A program made the position numbers and the translations under genes. The notes under the pieces are model-generated. The model searched no databases and had not been told where the DNA came from. It saw only the letters and a list, made by a program, of their open reading frames with translations. A DNA stretch of 64,000 nucleotides from Acidobacteriota bacterium. GTDB taxonomy: Bacteria; Acidobacteriota; Thermoanaerobaculia; Multivoradales; J023. The first letter of the stretch is position 1. Each line of letters opens with the position of its first letter. Below are positions 51,611-61,517 of this stretch, piece after piece. The stretch spans positions 18,724 through 82,723 of the forward strand of contig JAJCXO010000005.1 in the NCBI GenBank assembly GCA_029263395.1. The letters run 5' to 3'.

Positions 51611-53167
51611 ATGACAACTGACCAACGCCAAAAACGCACCGGATTCTTGCTGATTGGCACGCTTGCCATACTGACCCTAGTGGGTCATCTACTCACCCAA
51701 GCCAGCGATGCAATCCCGATGATCTCGACTACCTCATGTAGTGATCCGTCCTCATCAGATGGAGCGTGTGGACCGCCGTCAGGTGGCGATCCGTCGGCAA
51801 ACATCAGCGGCACCTCCTTCGCCAGCGCCGACAATTCGAGCGTGTCATTCCGTGGCCAGCTCGACCGTACCGCGGTGCTGCAGGGTGGCGATGGTCAGGT
51901 CAAGATGGAGTTGGTGTTGGCGGCAGAGGAGCGTCAGCGCAACGGAGTTGTCCGGACGCCGACCGACTTTGTGATTGTTCTCGATCGATCGAGCTCGATG
52001 GGTGGTGACAAGATCGAACACGCCCGGGCCGCGGTGCGGGAGCTGATCTCCCAACTTGCCGCAGAAGATCGTTTCGCCCTGGTGTGTTACGACTCGGATG
52101 CCGAGACCGCAATCCCGCTTGCGTTGGCGACGGCCGAGGCGCGGGAACAGTGGCGTCAAGTGGTGGCGGGGGTTACTCCTCGCGGTGGTACCAACATGTC
52201 GAGTGGTCTTGATCTCGCGCTGGGCATGACCCGGAGCGAATACGGTCGGGCGGCACGTCTGATCTTGATTTCCGACGGGCATGCCAATGCTGGGGATGCC
52301 ACGATCAGCGGGCTTTCCGGCCGCGCTCGCCGCTTCGCTAGTCGAGAGGCTGTGGTCACTACGGTGGGTGTTGGTCAGGGCTTCAATGAAGTGCTGATGA
52401 GTAACGTGGCGGATGCCGGGACGGGCAATTACTACTACGTGGACCAAACGGAGCAGCTGGCGCAGATCTTTTCGGATGAGTTCGAGGCCAGCCGAGAAAC
52501 TGTCGCCACCGCCGTTGCCGTCACCATCGAGACGGCTCCGGGGGTACGGGTGGTGGATGCCGCCGGCTATCCGCTCGAGCGCCAGGGTAACCAGACGACC
52601 TTCCGTCCGGGGAGCCTGTTCTCCGGTCAGGAGCGTCGGGTCTGGGTGACGCTTGCCGTGGCTCACGACACGTTGGGGGATCGGTCCTTGGGTCGTTTCA
52701 GCGTTGCGTTCAAGGATCCCGAGGTGGACCGGCAAATGCCCCAACGTCTCAGCTTCACGGATTCGCCCAAAGTGGCGTGTGTCAAAGGGGAAACGGAGTA
52801 CCACCAGTCGTTTGACAAAGAGACCTGGGCGCGGTCGGTGGCGGAGGAAGACTACAACTCACTGCAGCAGCAGGTTGCAGACTATGTGCGAGACGGACGG
52901 CGCGACGAAGCCTTGCAAGAGATCAACGCCTTTCGAGCCGAGAACATGCGACTCAATCAAGTGATGAAGAAGCGGCAAATCACTCGCAAGCTGGAAGATC
53001 TGTCTGCTTTGCAGACCGAGGTGGAAGAGGCGTTCGTGGGTGCCAACCAAGCGCATAAACAGAACCTACTCAGCAAAACCAAGCAGTACGCGGGTCGTGA
53101 CGGGCGTCGGGTCGGTAGCAAGAAAGTCGCCACGCAAGCCACTGACGCTGGCAAAGGAGGTCGGTGA
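51611..53167 (+). CDS. Membrane-anchored von Willebrand factor A domain protein
   Basis: 518 residues. N-terminal anchor (~12-30), a short linker with two Cys, and a VIT-like region (~70-105). The VWA domain (~118-290) has an intact MIDAS: 'DFVIVLDRSSSMGGDKIEHA' (DxSxS), Thr in 'RGGTNMSSG' and Asp in 'LILISDGHANAGD'. A beta domain and a C-terminal coiled coil (~400-490) end in a basic tail. GGAGG precedes the ATG by eight bases. Its stop overlaps the PspA-like gene start by one base. Confidence 0.9.
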   Translation: MTTDQRQKRTGFLLIGTLAILTLVGHLLTQASDAIPMISTTSCSDPSSSDGACGPPSGGDPSANISGTSFASADNSSVSFRGQLDRTAVLQGGDGQVKMELVLAAEERQRNGVVRTPTDFVIVLDRSSSMGGDKIEHARAAVRELISQLAAEDRFALVCYDSDAETAIPLALATAEAREQWRQVVAGVTPRGGTNMSSGLDLALGMTRSEYGRAARLILISDGHANAGDATISGLSGRARRFASREAVVTTVGVGQGFNEVLMSNVADAGTGNYYYVDQTEQLAQIFSDEFEASRETVATAVAVTIETAPGVRVVDAAGYPLERQGNQTTFRPGSLFSGQERRVWVTLAVAHDTLGDRSLGRFSVAFKDPEVDRQMPQRLSFTDSPKVACVKGETEYHQSFDKETWARSVAEEDYNSLQQQVADYVRDGRRDEALQEINAFRAENMRLNQVMKKRQITRKLEDLSALQTEVEEAFVGANQAHKQNLLSKTKQYAGRDGRRVGSKKVATQATDAGKGGR

Positions 53168-53715
53168 TGGGACTGCTGACTCGTTTGACGACCCTCGCCA
53201 AAGCCGATGCCCACGGAGTCGTCGACGCGCTGGAAGACAAAGCCTTGGTGCTTCGGCAGCATGTGCGTGAAGCCGGTGCCGAACTCGACCGCAAACGGTG
53301 CCGTGTGGCTGCCCTGGATGCGGAGTGCAAAGACCTCGGGAAAGATCGCGATCGCATGCAGGAACAGATTGGCCGCTGGGAATCGGATGTCGACCTGGCG
53401 TTGGCCGAAGACCAAGGAGAGCTCGTTCGGTACACCCTCAAGAAGTTGTTGCCGTTGCGTCATGCCGTCCCGCAGCTCGAACATCGGATTGAGACTCTGG
53501 ATGAAAAGCGTCGAGAGATCGAGCATCAGCTCGCTGAGCAGCAGGCGGAATTCGAGTTGCTCGAACAACGGGTACGGGGTTATCTGGCGCGGCATGGCGA
53601 GGACGGCAGTAGTGTCGGGTTTACCGACATGGTTGTGACCGACGAAGACGTTGAGATCGAGCTACTGCGTCGACAAGCGGAGAGTCGTCGGCAAGCGGAA
53701 CAAGGAGACGTCTGA
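53167..53715 (+). CDS. PspA/IM30-like coiled-coil protein
   Basis: 182 residues from ATG 53167 (GTG 53164 possible). Almost entirely coiled coil; the start 'MGLLTRLTTLAKADAHGVVD' and 'ALEDKALVLRQHVREAGAEL' match the PspA pattern of an N-terminal amphipathic helix and 'D.xEDP'-like segment, here 'LEDKA'. PspA proteins bind stressed inner membranes. Its neighbours, a VWA protein and an integral membrane protein, suggest an envelope-stress module under the adjacent two-component system. Confidence 0.7.
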   Translation: MGLLTRLTTLAKADAHGVVDALEDKALVLRQHVREAGAELDRKRCRVAALDAECKDLGKDRDRMQEQIGRWESDVDLALAEDQGELVRYTLKKLLPLRHAVPQLEHRIETLDEKRREIEHQLAEQQAEFELLEQRVRGYLARHGEDGSSVGFTDMVVTDEDVEIELLRRQAESRRQAEQGDV

Positions 53716-54257
53716 TGCGCGGCAACTCCCTGGTAGGTTCGCTGGCTTTTGGCCTAATAACAGCCCTCGGCTCGATCCCGTGGACGATCGTCTGCGGTCC
53801 GATGTTAGGGAGACTGTGGGCGTTGGCGGCCTACTGTCTCGTCATCGTCGTGGTTTATGTGGTCGTCATCGCGCCGAGTTGGCGAAGGGGTATCGCGATG
53901 GGCGGGTTGACGGGCGGCTTCGCCGGGCTGGTTGGTTTGCTGGCTCCTTGGCCAGCCGAGGCGATCCTAGGTTCGGTGCTGATCTTGGCTGTCGTGCGCA
54001 GTGGTTTCCTCTACCGACAGGCGCCTGCTCGAGCAGTCGCTTTGGAGGTGATGCTTGCCTTGGGGGGGCTGTTGGCTGCCCAACTTGTGGCCGGCCTGAC
54101 GTTGTTGGGGACTGCACTGGCGATCTGGAGCTTCTTCCTCGACCAGAGTCTCTTCATCCTGGTTGGCGGACGGCGTGATCGTGGGTCGGAAGAGCTGGTC
54201 GAGGATCCGTTCGACCGGGCACGCCAGCGTGCCCTTGCATTGATGGAGGGTGCCTGA
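53715..54257 (+). CDS. Integral membrane protein of unknown function
   Basis: 180 residues with about five hydrophobic segments (~5-28, 35-52, 62-80, 83-100, 105-145) and a charged cytoplasmic tail. ATG overlaps the TGA of the PspA-like gene. I do not recognise the family. As the last gene of the VWA/PspA operon it is probably the membrane partner of that pair. Confidence 0.75.
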   Translation: MRGNSLVGSLAFGLITALGSIPWTIVCGPMLGRLWALAAYCLVIVVVYVVVIAPSWRRGIAMGGLTGGFAGLVGLLAPWPAEAILGSVLILAVVRSGFLYRQAPARAVALEVMLALGGLLAAQLVAGLTLLGTALAIWSFFLDQSLFILVGGRRDRGSEELVEDPFDRARQRALALMEGA

Positions 54258-54460
54258 CGGCCTACGGCGAGATCGAACGCATCATTTTACGCGGGGTGGT
54301 AGTTAGCCGTGAAGGGCTAGCCGCAAACACGCCCTGAGTCGACCTACCCGCCAGGGTGAGCTTCAGAGGGCCAAGACTGCCCCAACAACCGTGGTGGATC
54401 CAGCCGGTGTTTGTCACCCTGATGATGAGACGGACTCTCTCATCACAAAGGAGCAAAGCC

Positions 54461-55402
54461 ATGGAGTTGAAGAAGATTTTGATGCCGACGGATTTCTCCG
54501 ATGGTGCCAACACTGCCTTGTCTCAGGCTATTGCCCTAGCAGGGCGATTTGACGCGGAGCTACACCTACTCCACGTCGTGGTGATGTTCGATGAGGGGTT
54601 ACATTACCGTGACCCGGAGTTTCCGGATGTCGAAAAGGTTTACAGTCGGCTCGAGGAGCAAGCGTCCGCCGAGATGAAGCATCTGCTCAAGGCGCAACAA
54701 GTGAAGCCGCTCCAGGTTTACGAAACACAATGCCGGGCCTTCGAGCCGGCTCCGGCGATCGTCGAATACGCTGAGGAACATGGGATCGATGCCATTGTGC
54801 TCGGCACCCACGGCCGACGTGGCCTGCGACGGTTCTTGCTCGGCAGCGTCGCTGAGGAGGTAGTCCGCACTGCGCCTTGCCCGGTGATGACTCTTCGCCA
54901 GGACGCAACACCGAACGCCGGAATCGGCCGTATCGTGGTGCCATTCGACTTCTCACCGGATTCAGAGCAGACCCTCGAAACAGCCAAAGAACTAGCGGCT
55001 AGGTTCGACAGCCGTATCCATTTGGTCCATGTCATGCAGCCACCGATTGTGGCAGGTGGTGTCTATGGGATGCCGCTACCTGGCCCGACGATGATCGATG
55101 GGACCTTACAGATGCAACAGGCGTTGGCCGAGGTTGTTGAACGCTGCGAAGCGCAGGCGATCGAGGCGCATGTACTCGAAGGTTCACCGGCCTGGGAGAT
55201 TGTCGAATACGCATCAAAGATCGAGGCCAGTTTGATCATCATCGGCAGCCACGGGGCCAGTGGCATCCGTCGGATCTTGCTTGGCAGTGTGTCCGAACGA
55301 GTGATCCGTTCCGCACCCTGCCCGGTGCTGGTGTTGCGACGCCCCGGAGCGGAAGTGGCTGAGGAGCCAGCGGCGTTGGATTCGGTAGCCAAGGCGAGCT
55401 GA
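54461..55402 (+). CDS. Tandem universal-stress protein (two UspA domains)
   Basis: 313 residues from ATG 54461, with AAAGGAG eight bases before. Usp1 (~1-145; 'KKILMPTDFSDGANTALSQA' and 'LGTHGRRGLRRFLLGSVAEE') and Usp2 (~152-300; 'IVVPFDFSPDSEQTLETAKE' and 'IGSHGASGIRRILLGSVSER'). Both carry the ATP-binding G-x2-G-x9-GS pattern. It is separate from the PCP_red-fused Usp protein at 27897, whose domains keep this pattern less well. Confidence 0.93.
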   Translation: MELKKILMPTDFSDGANTALSQAIALAGRFDAELHLLHVVVMFDEGLHYRDPEFPDVEKVYSRLEEQASAEMKHLLKAQQVKPLQVYETQCRAFEPAPAIVEYAEEHGIDAIVLGTHGRRGLRRFLLGSVAEEVVRTAPCPVMTLRQDATPNAGIGRIVVPFDFSPDSEQTLETAKELAARFDSRIHLVHVMQPPIVAGGVYGMPLPGPTMIDGTLQMQQALAEVVERCEAQAIEAHVLEGSPAWEIVEYASKIEASLIIIGSHGASGIRRILLGSVSERVIRSAPCPVLVLRRPGAEVAEEPAALDSVAKAS

Positions 55403-55465
55403 CCAGCGGAGAAGGTGTCAGGCTCACCGAGGAACGGATTCGCCGGTGATCAAGAGGGCTGGTGA

Positions 55466-58120
55466 TCAGGAGGCTGCGTCGGGTTTGGGGAGCATCCGGG
55501 CCTCGAGTGCTGCGGCTTCGGTGTCGCGTCGTTGCATGCGTAGCAGGACAGCGTACTCGCGTAATGCATCGATCAGCTCCAAGTCGTCGGGTGGTAGGAC
55601 TTTCTCCCGGATCTCCAAGGCCTGACGATAGAGCGGCTCGGCTTCGGTTAGACGCCCCTGATCACGATAGATATTGGCGAGGCCCCAAATCGATGTCGCA
55701 CGATGGGGATGATCGGGAGCTAGACGGCGGTCGCGGATCTCGTTGGCGCGCACAAAGAGTGGCTCTGCTTCAGTGAAGCGACCGAGTTTCCAATAGGCTA
55801 AACCTAGGTTGGTGAGGCGGCTGGCGGCGAAGGGGTGGTCGTGGGATAGGGTGACCTTGTCGATAGCGACGGCACGTTCGAGATAGCGTCGAGCCTGATC
55901 GTACCGGCCGACATAAATCAAGGTGTATCCCAAGTTACTCAGGATGCGACTTACTTGCGGATGTTCGGGGCCGAGAGATTTTTCGAAAACCTCCAAAGCA
56001 TGCCGACTGAGATCAAGGGCTTTCTCATGGTCATTGTTGCCGCCTGCCACTAGCGCCAAGTGGCTGACGGTATAAGCAACGTGGGGATGATCCGGGCCAA
56101 GGACGGTTTCCTGAATTGCCAGCGCATTCAGGAACAGTTCTTCGGCTTCGCCGAGCAGGCCGCGATAGATCATGTTGGTGCCCAAGCTCCAGAGCGCGCG
56201 TCCGACCTCTTTGCTGCGTGGGCCTCGCAGTGTTTTGGCAAGTTGCAACAGCCGGCGGAGAATTTTCTCGGAGCGTTCGAATTCGCCGCGCTGGGTATGG
56301 ACTTCAGCAAGAGCCTGCAGAGCGTTGACGAGGATCGTGTCTTCCGTCCCGGGCAGTTGCTCTAGGATAGCTAGTCCTTGGCGCACGGAACGTTCGGCGT
56401 CGTCGAGTCGCCCCTGCTCTAAGTACACTGCGCCGAGTGCAATCAAGCTCTCGGCAACTTCCGGGTGGTCGCCGCCGAGTTCGGCTTGGCGCAATACAAG
56501 CGCTTCTTTTAGTTGTTCCTCAGCTGGATCGAGCATCCCGAGGCGTTCGTGGATCGTGCCTAGGGTGGCGAGCATTCGCGCTCTAGGTAAGGGCTGGTCA
56601 GTGAGTTCTGTCTGGATGCGTTGGGTGCCGCGATCGAGAAGCTCGCGTGCTGTAATTTCGACGCTAGATCCAGCCAAGGGATCTGAGACTTCGAAAATGT
56701 CCACCAGGAACTCGACCGCTTGGCGAGCAGCGGAAGCTTCTTCGATCGCTCGGCCCTCCGCCGCGATCGCTCGTTCGGCCTGAATCTTGGCTTCAGCCTC
56801 AGCACGCTGAGCTCGGACGAGAGCGAGACCGACGCCAACGATACCGGCCAATAAGGCGAGGATCGCGATGCTGGCGATCGCAACGCCAGCACGGTGACGG
56901 TGGATGAGTTTACGAAGTCGGTAGGATGTGGTGCGCGGTGCCGCTTCCACCGGTTGGTGACTCAGATGGCGTTCGATGTCGGCGGCAAGTTCGACCGCCG
57001 AGCCGTAGCGCCTATCGCGATCGCGACAGATCGCACGAGCTGTGATCCACTCGAGATCGCCCGCTAAACGGCGACGGTGGGATGCTGGCTCGAGCTGCCG
57101 ATAGTCTGCAGCCTCGACGGCGGCGCTGCGTTCGAGATCGTCTAGGCGGTTGGTGAGCAGAGGTGCGTCTCGACCGCGAATCTTCTGCATCAGCTGCACG
57201 ACGTTGCCGCGTCCCTTCTCGAACGGCAGCACACCAATGAGTAGCTTGTAGAGCACCACACCCAGCGCATAAACATCGATGCGGGTGTCAGGTTCAACCG
57301 GTTTGTCAGAGGTCCTGAAAGCTTCAGGGCTCATATAGGTCGGTGTGCCTACGAACAGGCGTCGGGTGGTCTCTGTATCGTCGACTAGCGGCTGGTCGAG
57401 CGCCTTGGCGACTCCGAAGTCGATGATCTTGGGGACCGGCTCGCCGCCAAGATTCGCTACCAGGATGTTCGTCGGTTTGAGATCGCGGTGAATGATGCCT
57501 CGTTGGTGGGCGTGGCGTACCGCCTGGCAAATGATGACAAAAAGCCGCAGTCGTGCTTCGATCGATAGTTTGCGGCGGTCACAGTATTCTGTGATCGGTA
57601 CTCCATTGACCAACTCCATCGCGAGATAGGGTTGGCCGCTCGAGGTGGTGCCAGCTTCGAAGATCTGAGCGATGTTGGGGTGGGCCAACCGGGCCATCGC
57701 CTGACGTTCTGCGAGGAAGCGGGCCGTCACTTCGGGGTTTGCGAAACCGGCGCGGACCAGTTTGAGGGCCAGTTTGCGCTCGACGGGTTCGGTCTGTTCG
57801 GCGAGGTAGACGGTACCCATACCACCCTCACCGAGAGGCTCGAGCAAGCGATAGGGGCCGATCGTCTCTGCGTCCTCGAGCTGGGAGAGCTTATTTGCGA
57901 TCTGGTGGGCGGCTGGTCGGTCCTGCGGACCGTCGTCGAGTTCCCTGGTTCGATCCAGAAAGATCCGTAAGCGCTGCTTGTTGGCTAGCAGGTCGAGAAT
58001 CTCTTGGCGCAGCGCCTCATCATGACAGGCTGCTCGCAAGAACGAGGGTTGCTCCAACTTGGGGAGCTCGAGGGTGCGGGCCAAGAGCTCGTCGAACTTG
58101 AATTGCCGTAGTTCGTTCAA
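55466..58120 (-). CDS. Ser/Thr protein kinase with transmembrane helix and TPR repeats
   Basis: 884 residues from TTG at 58120. An N-terminal region (~1-75) typical of the family precedes the kinase domain (~85-390): 'RLLEPLGEGGMGTVYLAEQT' P-loop, Lys in 'LALKLVRAG', catalytic 'IIHRDLKPTNILV', 'KIIDFGVAKAL' and 'TPTYMSPEAF', all intact. One TM (~405-425) leads to ~10 extracytoplasmic TPR repeats (~500-870, e.g. 'YVGRYDQARRYLERAVAIDK'). This architecture is frequent in Acidobacteriota and Planctomycetes. Target unknown. Confidence 0.94.
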   Translation of the reverse strand: MNELRQFKFDELLARTLELPKLEQPSFLRAACHDEALRQEILDLLANKQRLRIFLDRTRELDDGPQDRPAAHQIANKLSQLEDAETIGPYRLLEPLGEGGMGTVYLAEQTEPVERKLALKLVRAGFANPEVTARFLAERQAMARLAHPNIAQIFEAGTTSSGQPYLAMELVNGVPITEYCDRRKLSIEARLRLFVIICQAVRHAHQRGIIHRDLKPTNILVANLGGEPVPKIIDFGVAKALDQPLVDDTETTRRLFVGTPTYMSPEAFRTSDKPVEPDTRIDVYALGVVLYKLLIGVLPFEKGRGNVVQLMQKIRGRDAPLLTNRLDDLERSAAVEAADYRQLEPASHRRRLAGDLEWITARAICRDRDRRYGSAVELAADIERHLSHQPVEAAPRTTSYRLRKLIHRHRAGVAIASIAILALLAGIVGVGLALVRAQRAEAEAKIQAERAIAAEGRAIEEASAARQAVEFLVDIFEVSDPLAGSSVEITARELLDRGTQRIQTELTDQPLPRARMLATLGTIHERLGMLDPAEEQLKEALVLRQAELGGDHPEVAESLIALGAVYLEQGRLDDAERSVRQGLAILEQLPGTEDTILVNALQALAEVHTQRGEFERSEKILRRLLQLAKTLRGPRSKEVGRALWSLGTNMIYRGLLGEAEELFLNALAIQETVLGPDHPHVAYTVSHLALVAGGNNDHEKALDLSRHALEVFEKSLGPEHPQVSRILSNLGYTLIYVGRYDQARRYLERAVAIDKVTLSHDHPFAASRLTNLGLAYWKLGRFTEAEPLFVRANEIRDRRLAPDHPHRATSIWGLANIYRDQGRLTEAEPLYRQALEIREKVLPPDDLELIDALREYAVLLRMQRRDTEAAALEARMLPKPDAAS

Positions 58121-58316
58121 GCTGAGTAATCGCCAGGGTCCGGAAAAGCGGGCTGGGTGCTCAGTGGCGGTCCGACGGACGCCTTACTCGGGTCTCCATG
58201 GGGGGCTAAACTCGATCCTGCATCGATCGCGAAATCGAATCGAGCGGACATCAGGATCCGATATTACCGGTTTCGAAAGTACTCCACAGCGTTGTTGCCC
58301 AGAAATCGAGTGTTGC

Positions 58317-59798
58317 TCAGAAATCGAGGACCATCTGAAAGAGGAAAGCGTCATCGTCTTGCGACGGGCCGTCTTCGGAAATGAACTGATACTCAAATTT
58401 GGTTCGCAGGTGGTCGAGAAGTAGCAGGTTGAAACCGACCGACCATAACCGTCGATCATCGTTGCCTTGGATGTCGCGGTCGAAGTCAACCACATCGTAG
58501 CGAGAGATCAGGCGAAGCTCGGGCAGTAGCTCACGATTCCAATGGAAGCTGTAGGCTAACTGAGCGTACCAACCTTCCTGCTCGAGCTCGTTGTCGTCGA
58601 TAATCGGCCTGTCAGCGCTGGTCGGCTCGTCCAGGATTGCGCGGACCCATTCCGAGCGCAACTCCCAACCGTTCCATCGGGTCGAGAAGTCGAGACCCAG
58701 GAATGTGAGATCGAGGTCGCTGTCAGTCGAGTAGCGTTGGTGGTGGTAAGACGCCCCGATCTCAGTTTGACGTCCAAAAGCGTATCCCAGCCGCCCACTG
58801 AGGGCGCGGCTGGAGTTGTTGTCGCGTGTCTGGCGGCTACCTCGGCGGTTGTCGAGTGCATCGTCGCCGAGGCCGTCAGTGATCGCGATCTCGTATGTCA
58901 GGCGATCCCCCGCAAACGGTTCGAGCACTCCGAGGGCCAGTAATCCGGCGGCATAAAAATTTCCAGGAACAATTTGACGCATGGCTTCAGGCCGTGAAAC
59001 GAGTGCATTGGTCGGCGAGTACCAAACTAGGCGTTCGATCCCGAACGGAGTATAGAACCGACCCGCCCGCAGAGAGAGCCAGTCCAGGGCGCCCCATTCC
59101 AGGTACGCTTGGTCTATCTCGACGGTGTCGCCGCTGTGTTCGTACTCGATCTCGATGTGCCCCAAGAGATTCGGCCCGAGGTGAGATCGCACGAAAAGGT
59201 TGGCGTGATGATTATCGAACGTCGAAACGCCTGATCGGGACCCATCCGGCCCCGCGTCGGTGTATTCGATGTCGACGAAGGCATGAAGTTGGATCCGCTC
59301 TTCGGTAGTACCGTAATGGAGAACTCCGCCGGCATAACTCAGGGAAGGCAAGAAGCGAAGCTTGTCTTCCACCCGGCGGCTCTTCGTTTCCTGGTGCGGT
59401 GAGCCAATCGACGAGTTGTTCGGGACGGTAGTAGGCGAAACCGGTTGTGGTTCTCGAACACCAACCGTCGATAGGGTACCGACCGTCGAGGTGGTGGCGA
59501 GTTTCGGAGCCAGGTCTCCGAGAAGCTTCTCGAGTGCTGTCAGGCGCTGCTCGAGACGATCCAGGGGTTCCAGCGCAAGGTTCTCTTGCCCGGTCTCTGG
59601 TGACAGGTGGCCAGCGGCTCGAAGTGCTTCCTCCAACTGGCCGAGTCGCAATTCCATGCGCCCCAGTCGGTCACCTTTGATGTCTCGTTGGGTTGTCTGA
59701 GCTTCATCATAAGAAGTATCAGCATAGGAACCTGGTGTGGTCAGAACGAAAACGAGCAGTACTGCGCCGAAGTCTCGGCGTCTCAAGAGTCTGAACAT
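58317..59798 (-). CDS. Outer-membrane porin (phosphate-selective porin O/P-like)
   Basis: 493 residues. Signal peptide (~10-27), a coiled-coil stretch (~45-95, 'LDRLEQRLTALEKLLGDLAP'), then a beta-barrel of alternating residues ('IQLHAFVDIEYTDAGPDGSR', 'LSLRAGRFYTPFGIERLVWY') ending in Phe ('LFQMVLDF'), the BAM recognition signal. The 'AGRFYTPFG' motif is typical of OprO/OprP and related porins. Substrate not certain. Confidence 0.88.
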   Translation of the reverse strand: MFRLLRRRDFGAVLLVFVLTTPGSYADTSYDEAQTTQRDIKGDRLGRMELRLGQLEEALRAAGHLSPETGQENLALEPLDRLEQRLTALEKLLGDLAPKLATTSTVGTLSTVGVREPQPVSPTTVPNNSSIGSPHQETKSRRVEDKLRFLPSLSYAGGVLHYGTTEERIQLHAFVDIEYTDAGPDGSRSGVSTFDNHHANLFVRSHLGPNLLGHIEIEYEHSGDTVEIDQAYLEWGALDWLSLRAGRFYTPFGIERLVWYSPTNALVSRPEAMRQIVPGNFYAAGLLALGVLEPFAGDRLTYEIAITDGLGDDALDNRRGSRQTRDNNSSRALSGRLGYAFGRQTEIGASYHHQRYSTDSDLDLTFLGLDFSTRWNGWELRSEWVRAILDEPTSADRPIIDDNELEQEGWYAQLAYSFHWNRELLPELRLISRYDVVDFDRDIQGNDDRRLWSVGFNLLLLDHLRTKFEYQFISEDGPSQDDDAFLFQMVLDF

Positions 59799-60383
59799 GT
59801 AGAGTCCTTTTGGTCGCGGGCCAAGAATCGAGATCGAAAAGGGAGTAGGTCGCCAGGCGGAAGTGCACGGAATGGCCGACTACCAGGTACCAGTCTCAGC
59901 AGACAACATTAAGGCGAGAATTACGCTATCAGGTGTCGATTCATGCTGGGGAGGTGGAGATCTCTGTCAAAAAGAGTTATTGTCTGGGCCTTACCTCTTG
60001 CAGGTGGCTTCATTTTTGGAGGTTGGCGAGACTCAGGCACCTCATTTAACAGCTGGTCTACGGCACGGCTGGAGAGAAACCCTAAATTTCACTTGACGGT
60101 CTCGAGGCGCTTTGCTACTCTCCGCTGTCCGCGGCGAGACCGGAAGGTGCAGTCGAGAGTGTAGCTGTCTACAAAGCCTGCAAGGCTTGTTCAGGCAGGT
60201 GCACTGACTCTCGATGATGGCCAACTGACCGACCTACCTGTTCAGCCCAAGCACAATTCAGAAGAGTTCGTAGCTCGTCGGTAGTTTCCCTCCGGCCTTG
60301 CTGGAGAGGTGTCGCTACGTCAGGCGGGTTGAGATAAGACGCGCAATACCGTCAAGGTTTGCGAGTGAGTATGGAGACCCGGG
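59799..60383 (+). other. Long leader region before rpsL
   Basis: 585 bp between the divergent porin and rpsL with no credible gene. The candidate str promoter at 60093-60121 leaves a transcribed leader of about 255 bases. A stem AAGCC/GGCTT lies at 60174-60188. No known riboswitch is recognised. Confidence 0.4.
60093..60121 (+). promoter_or_regulatory. Candidate promoter of the str operon
   Basis: TTGACG (60093-60098), a 17-base spacer and TACTCT (60116-60121). It is the best sigma-70-like match seen upstream of rpsL. Confidence 0.5.
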
Positions 60384-60758
60384 ATGCCGACGATTCATCA
60401 GTTGGTGAAAAAAGGCCGCCATCGCCACAAGGCGAAGACCAAGAGTCCGGCGCTACAGGCGTCGCCTCAGAAGCGCGGTGTGTGCGTTCGTGTTTACACC
60501 CAGACGCCTAAGAAACCGAATTCAGCGCTACGTAAAGTGGCACGCGTCCGGTTGACCAACGGTATCGAAGTGACGACGTATATTCCTGGGGTTGGCCACA
60601 ATCTCCAAGAGCATTCGATCGTGCTGATTCGCGGGGGTCGTGTGAAAGATCTGCCGGGAGTCCGTTATCACGTCGTCCGAGGCACTCTGGATGCGGTCGG
60701 TGTCGAAGACCGTCGGCGCGGTCGTTCCAAGTACGGCACGAAGCGCCCGAAGTCTTGA
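60384..60758 (+). CDS. rpsL: 30S ribosomal protein S12
   Basis: 124 residues, full length: '[20 protein letters not shown]', '[20 protein letters not shown]', '[20 protein letters not shown]'. The Lys residues of the decoding-site loops (PKKPNSA and GRVKDLPG), whose change gives streptomycin resistance, are wild type. First gene of the str operon. Confidence 0.98.
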   Translation: MPTIHQLVKKGRHRHKAKTKSPALQASPQKRGVCVRVYTQTPKKPNSALRKVARVRLTNGIEVTTYIPGVGHNLQEHSIVLIRGGRVKDLPGVRYHVVRGTLDAVGVEDRRRGRSKYGTKRPKS

Positions 60759-60841
60759 CCCTTCGTGGTCAGCGCAATCCTGATTTGAACGCCTTCCTTT
60801 CAGTCCATAGAGCTTTTTGAGTCAAGAGTCGAGGTCGAACG

Positions 60842-61312
60842 ATGCCAAGGCGCCGTGAAGTTCCAAAACGCCAGATTTTGCCGGATCCCCTTTACAGCTC
60901 GCAGCTGGTCACCAAGTTTGTCAACGTGGTGATGAAAGACGGCAAGAAGTCCGTAGCCGAGAAGTTGCTCTACGATGCGCTTGAGCTCATCCAGGAGCGT
61001 ACCCAAGAAGATCCGATCAAAATCTTCAAGCGGGCGGTCGATAATGTGAAGCCCGTCGTCGAAGTCAAATCGCGGCGTGTGGGTGGTTCCACTTACCAGG
61101 TGCCGATCGAAGTCCGGCCATCTCGGCGTTTGGCGCTGTCGATGCGTTGGTTGATTCAGGGTGCTGCCCGACGTGGCGAGAAGACCATGGATGCGCGGCT
61201 GGCCAATGAGTTCATGGAGGCCGCTCAGAATCGCGGAACCGCGATCAAAAAGAAGGATGACACCCATCGGATGGCTGAGGCCAATAAGGCGTTCGCACAC
61301 TACCGCTGGTAG
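60842..61312 (+). CDS. rpsG: 30S ribosomal protein S7
   Basis: 156 residues, standard length: '[20 protein letters not shown]', '[20 protein letters not shown]' and '[20 protein letters not shown]'. It begins the assembly of the 30S head. 83 bp after rpsL, before fusA, in the conserved str order. Confidence 0.98.
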   Translation: MPRRREVPKRQILPDPLYSSQLVTKFVNVVMKDGKKSVAEKLLYDALELIQERTQEDPIKIFKRAVDNVKPVVEVKSRRVGGSTYQVPIEVRPSRRLALSMRWLIQGAARRGEKTMDARLANEFMEAAQNRGTAIKKKDDTHRMAEANKAFAHYRW

Positions 61313-61517
61313 TCGGACGGTCGCTGGGCGCTGTTTTTCAACGTTAGCGGATACGGTCTTCAGCCGAATTCAGGAAGCAGCCTTCTTTTTCGGATCAATT
61401 TGAGCACTTACCGATAAATGAGTTGTCGCGTTCGTCGAGAGTTCGATATTCCAGGGGTTGGAGCACTAGCGATCCTACAGAATCGTCCGTCCCAGCTTGA
61501 GGCCCCGGAGCGCAGTC

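Noticed and set aside
59863..60164. Small plus-strand frames in the rpsL leader
   Set aside because: No ribosome site, no family resemblance, and they span the likely promoter.
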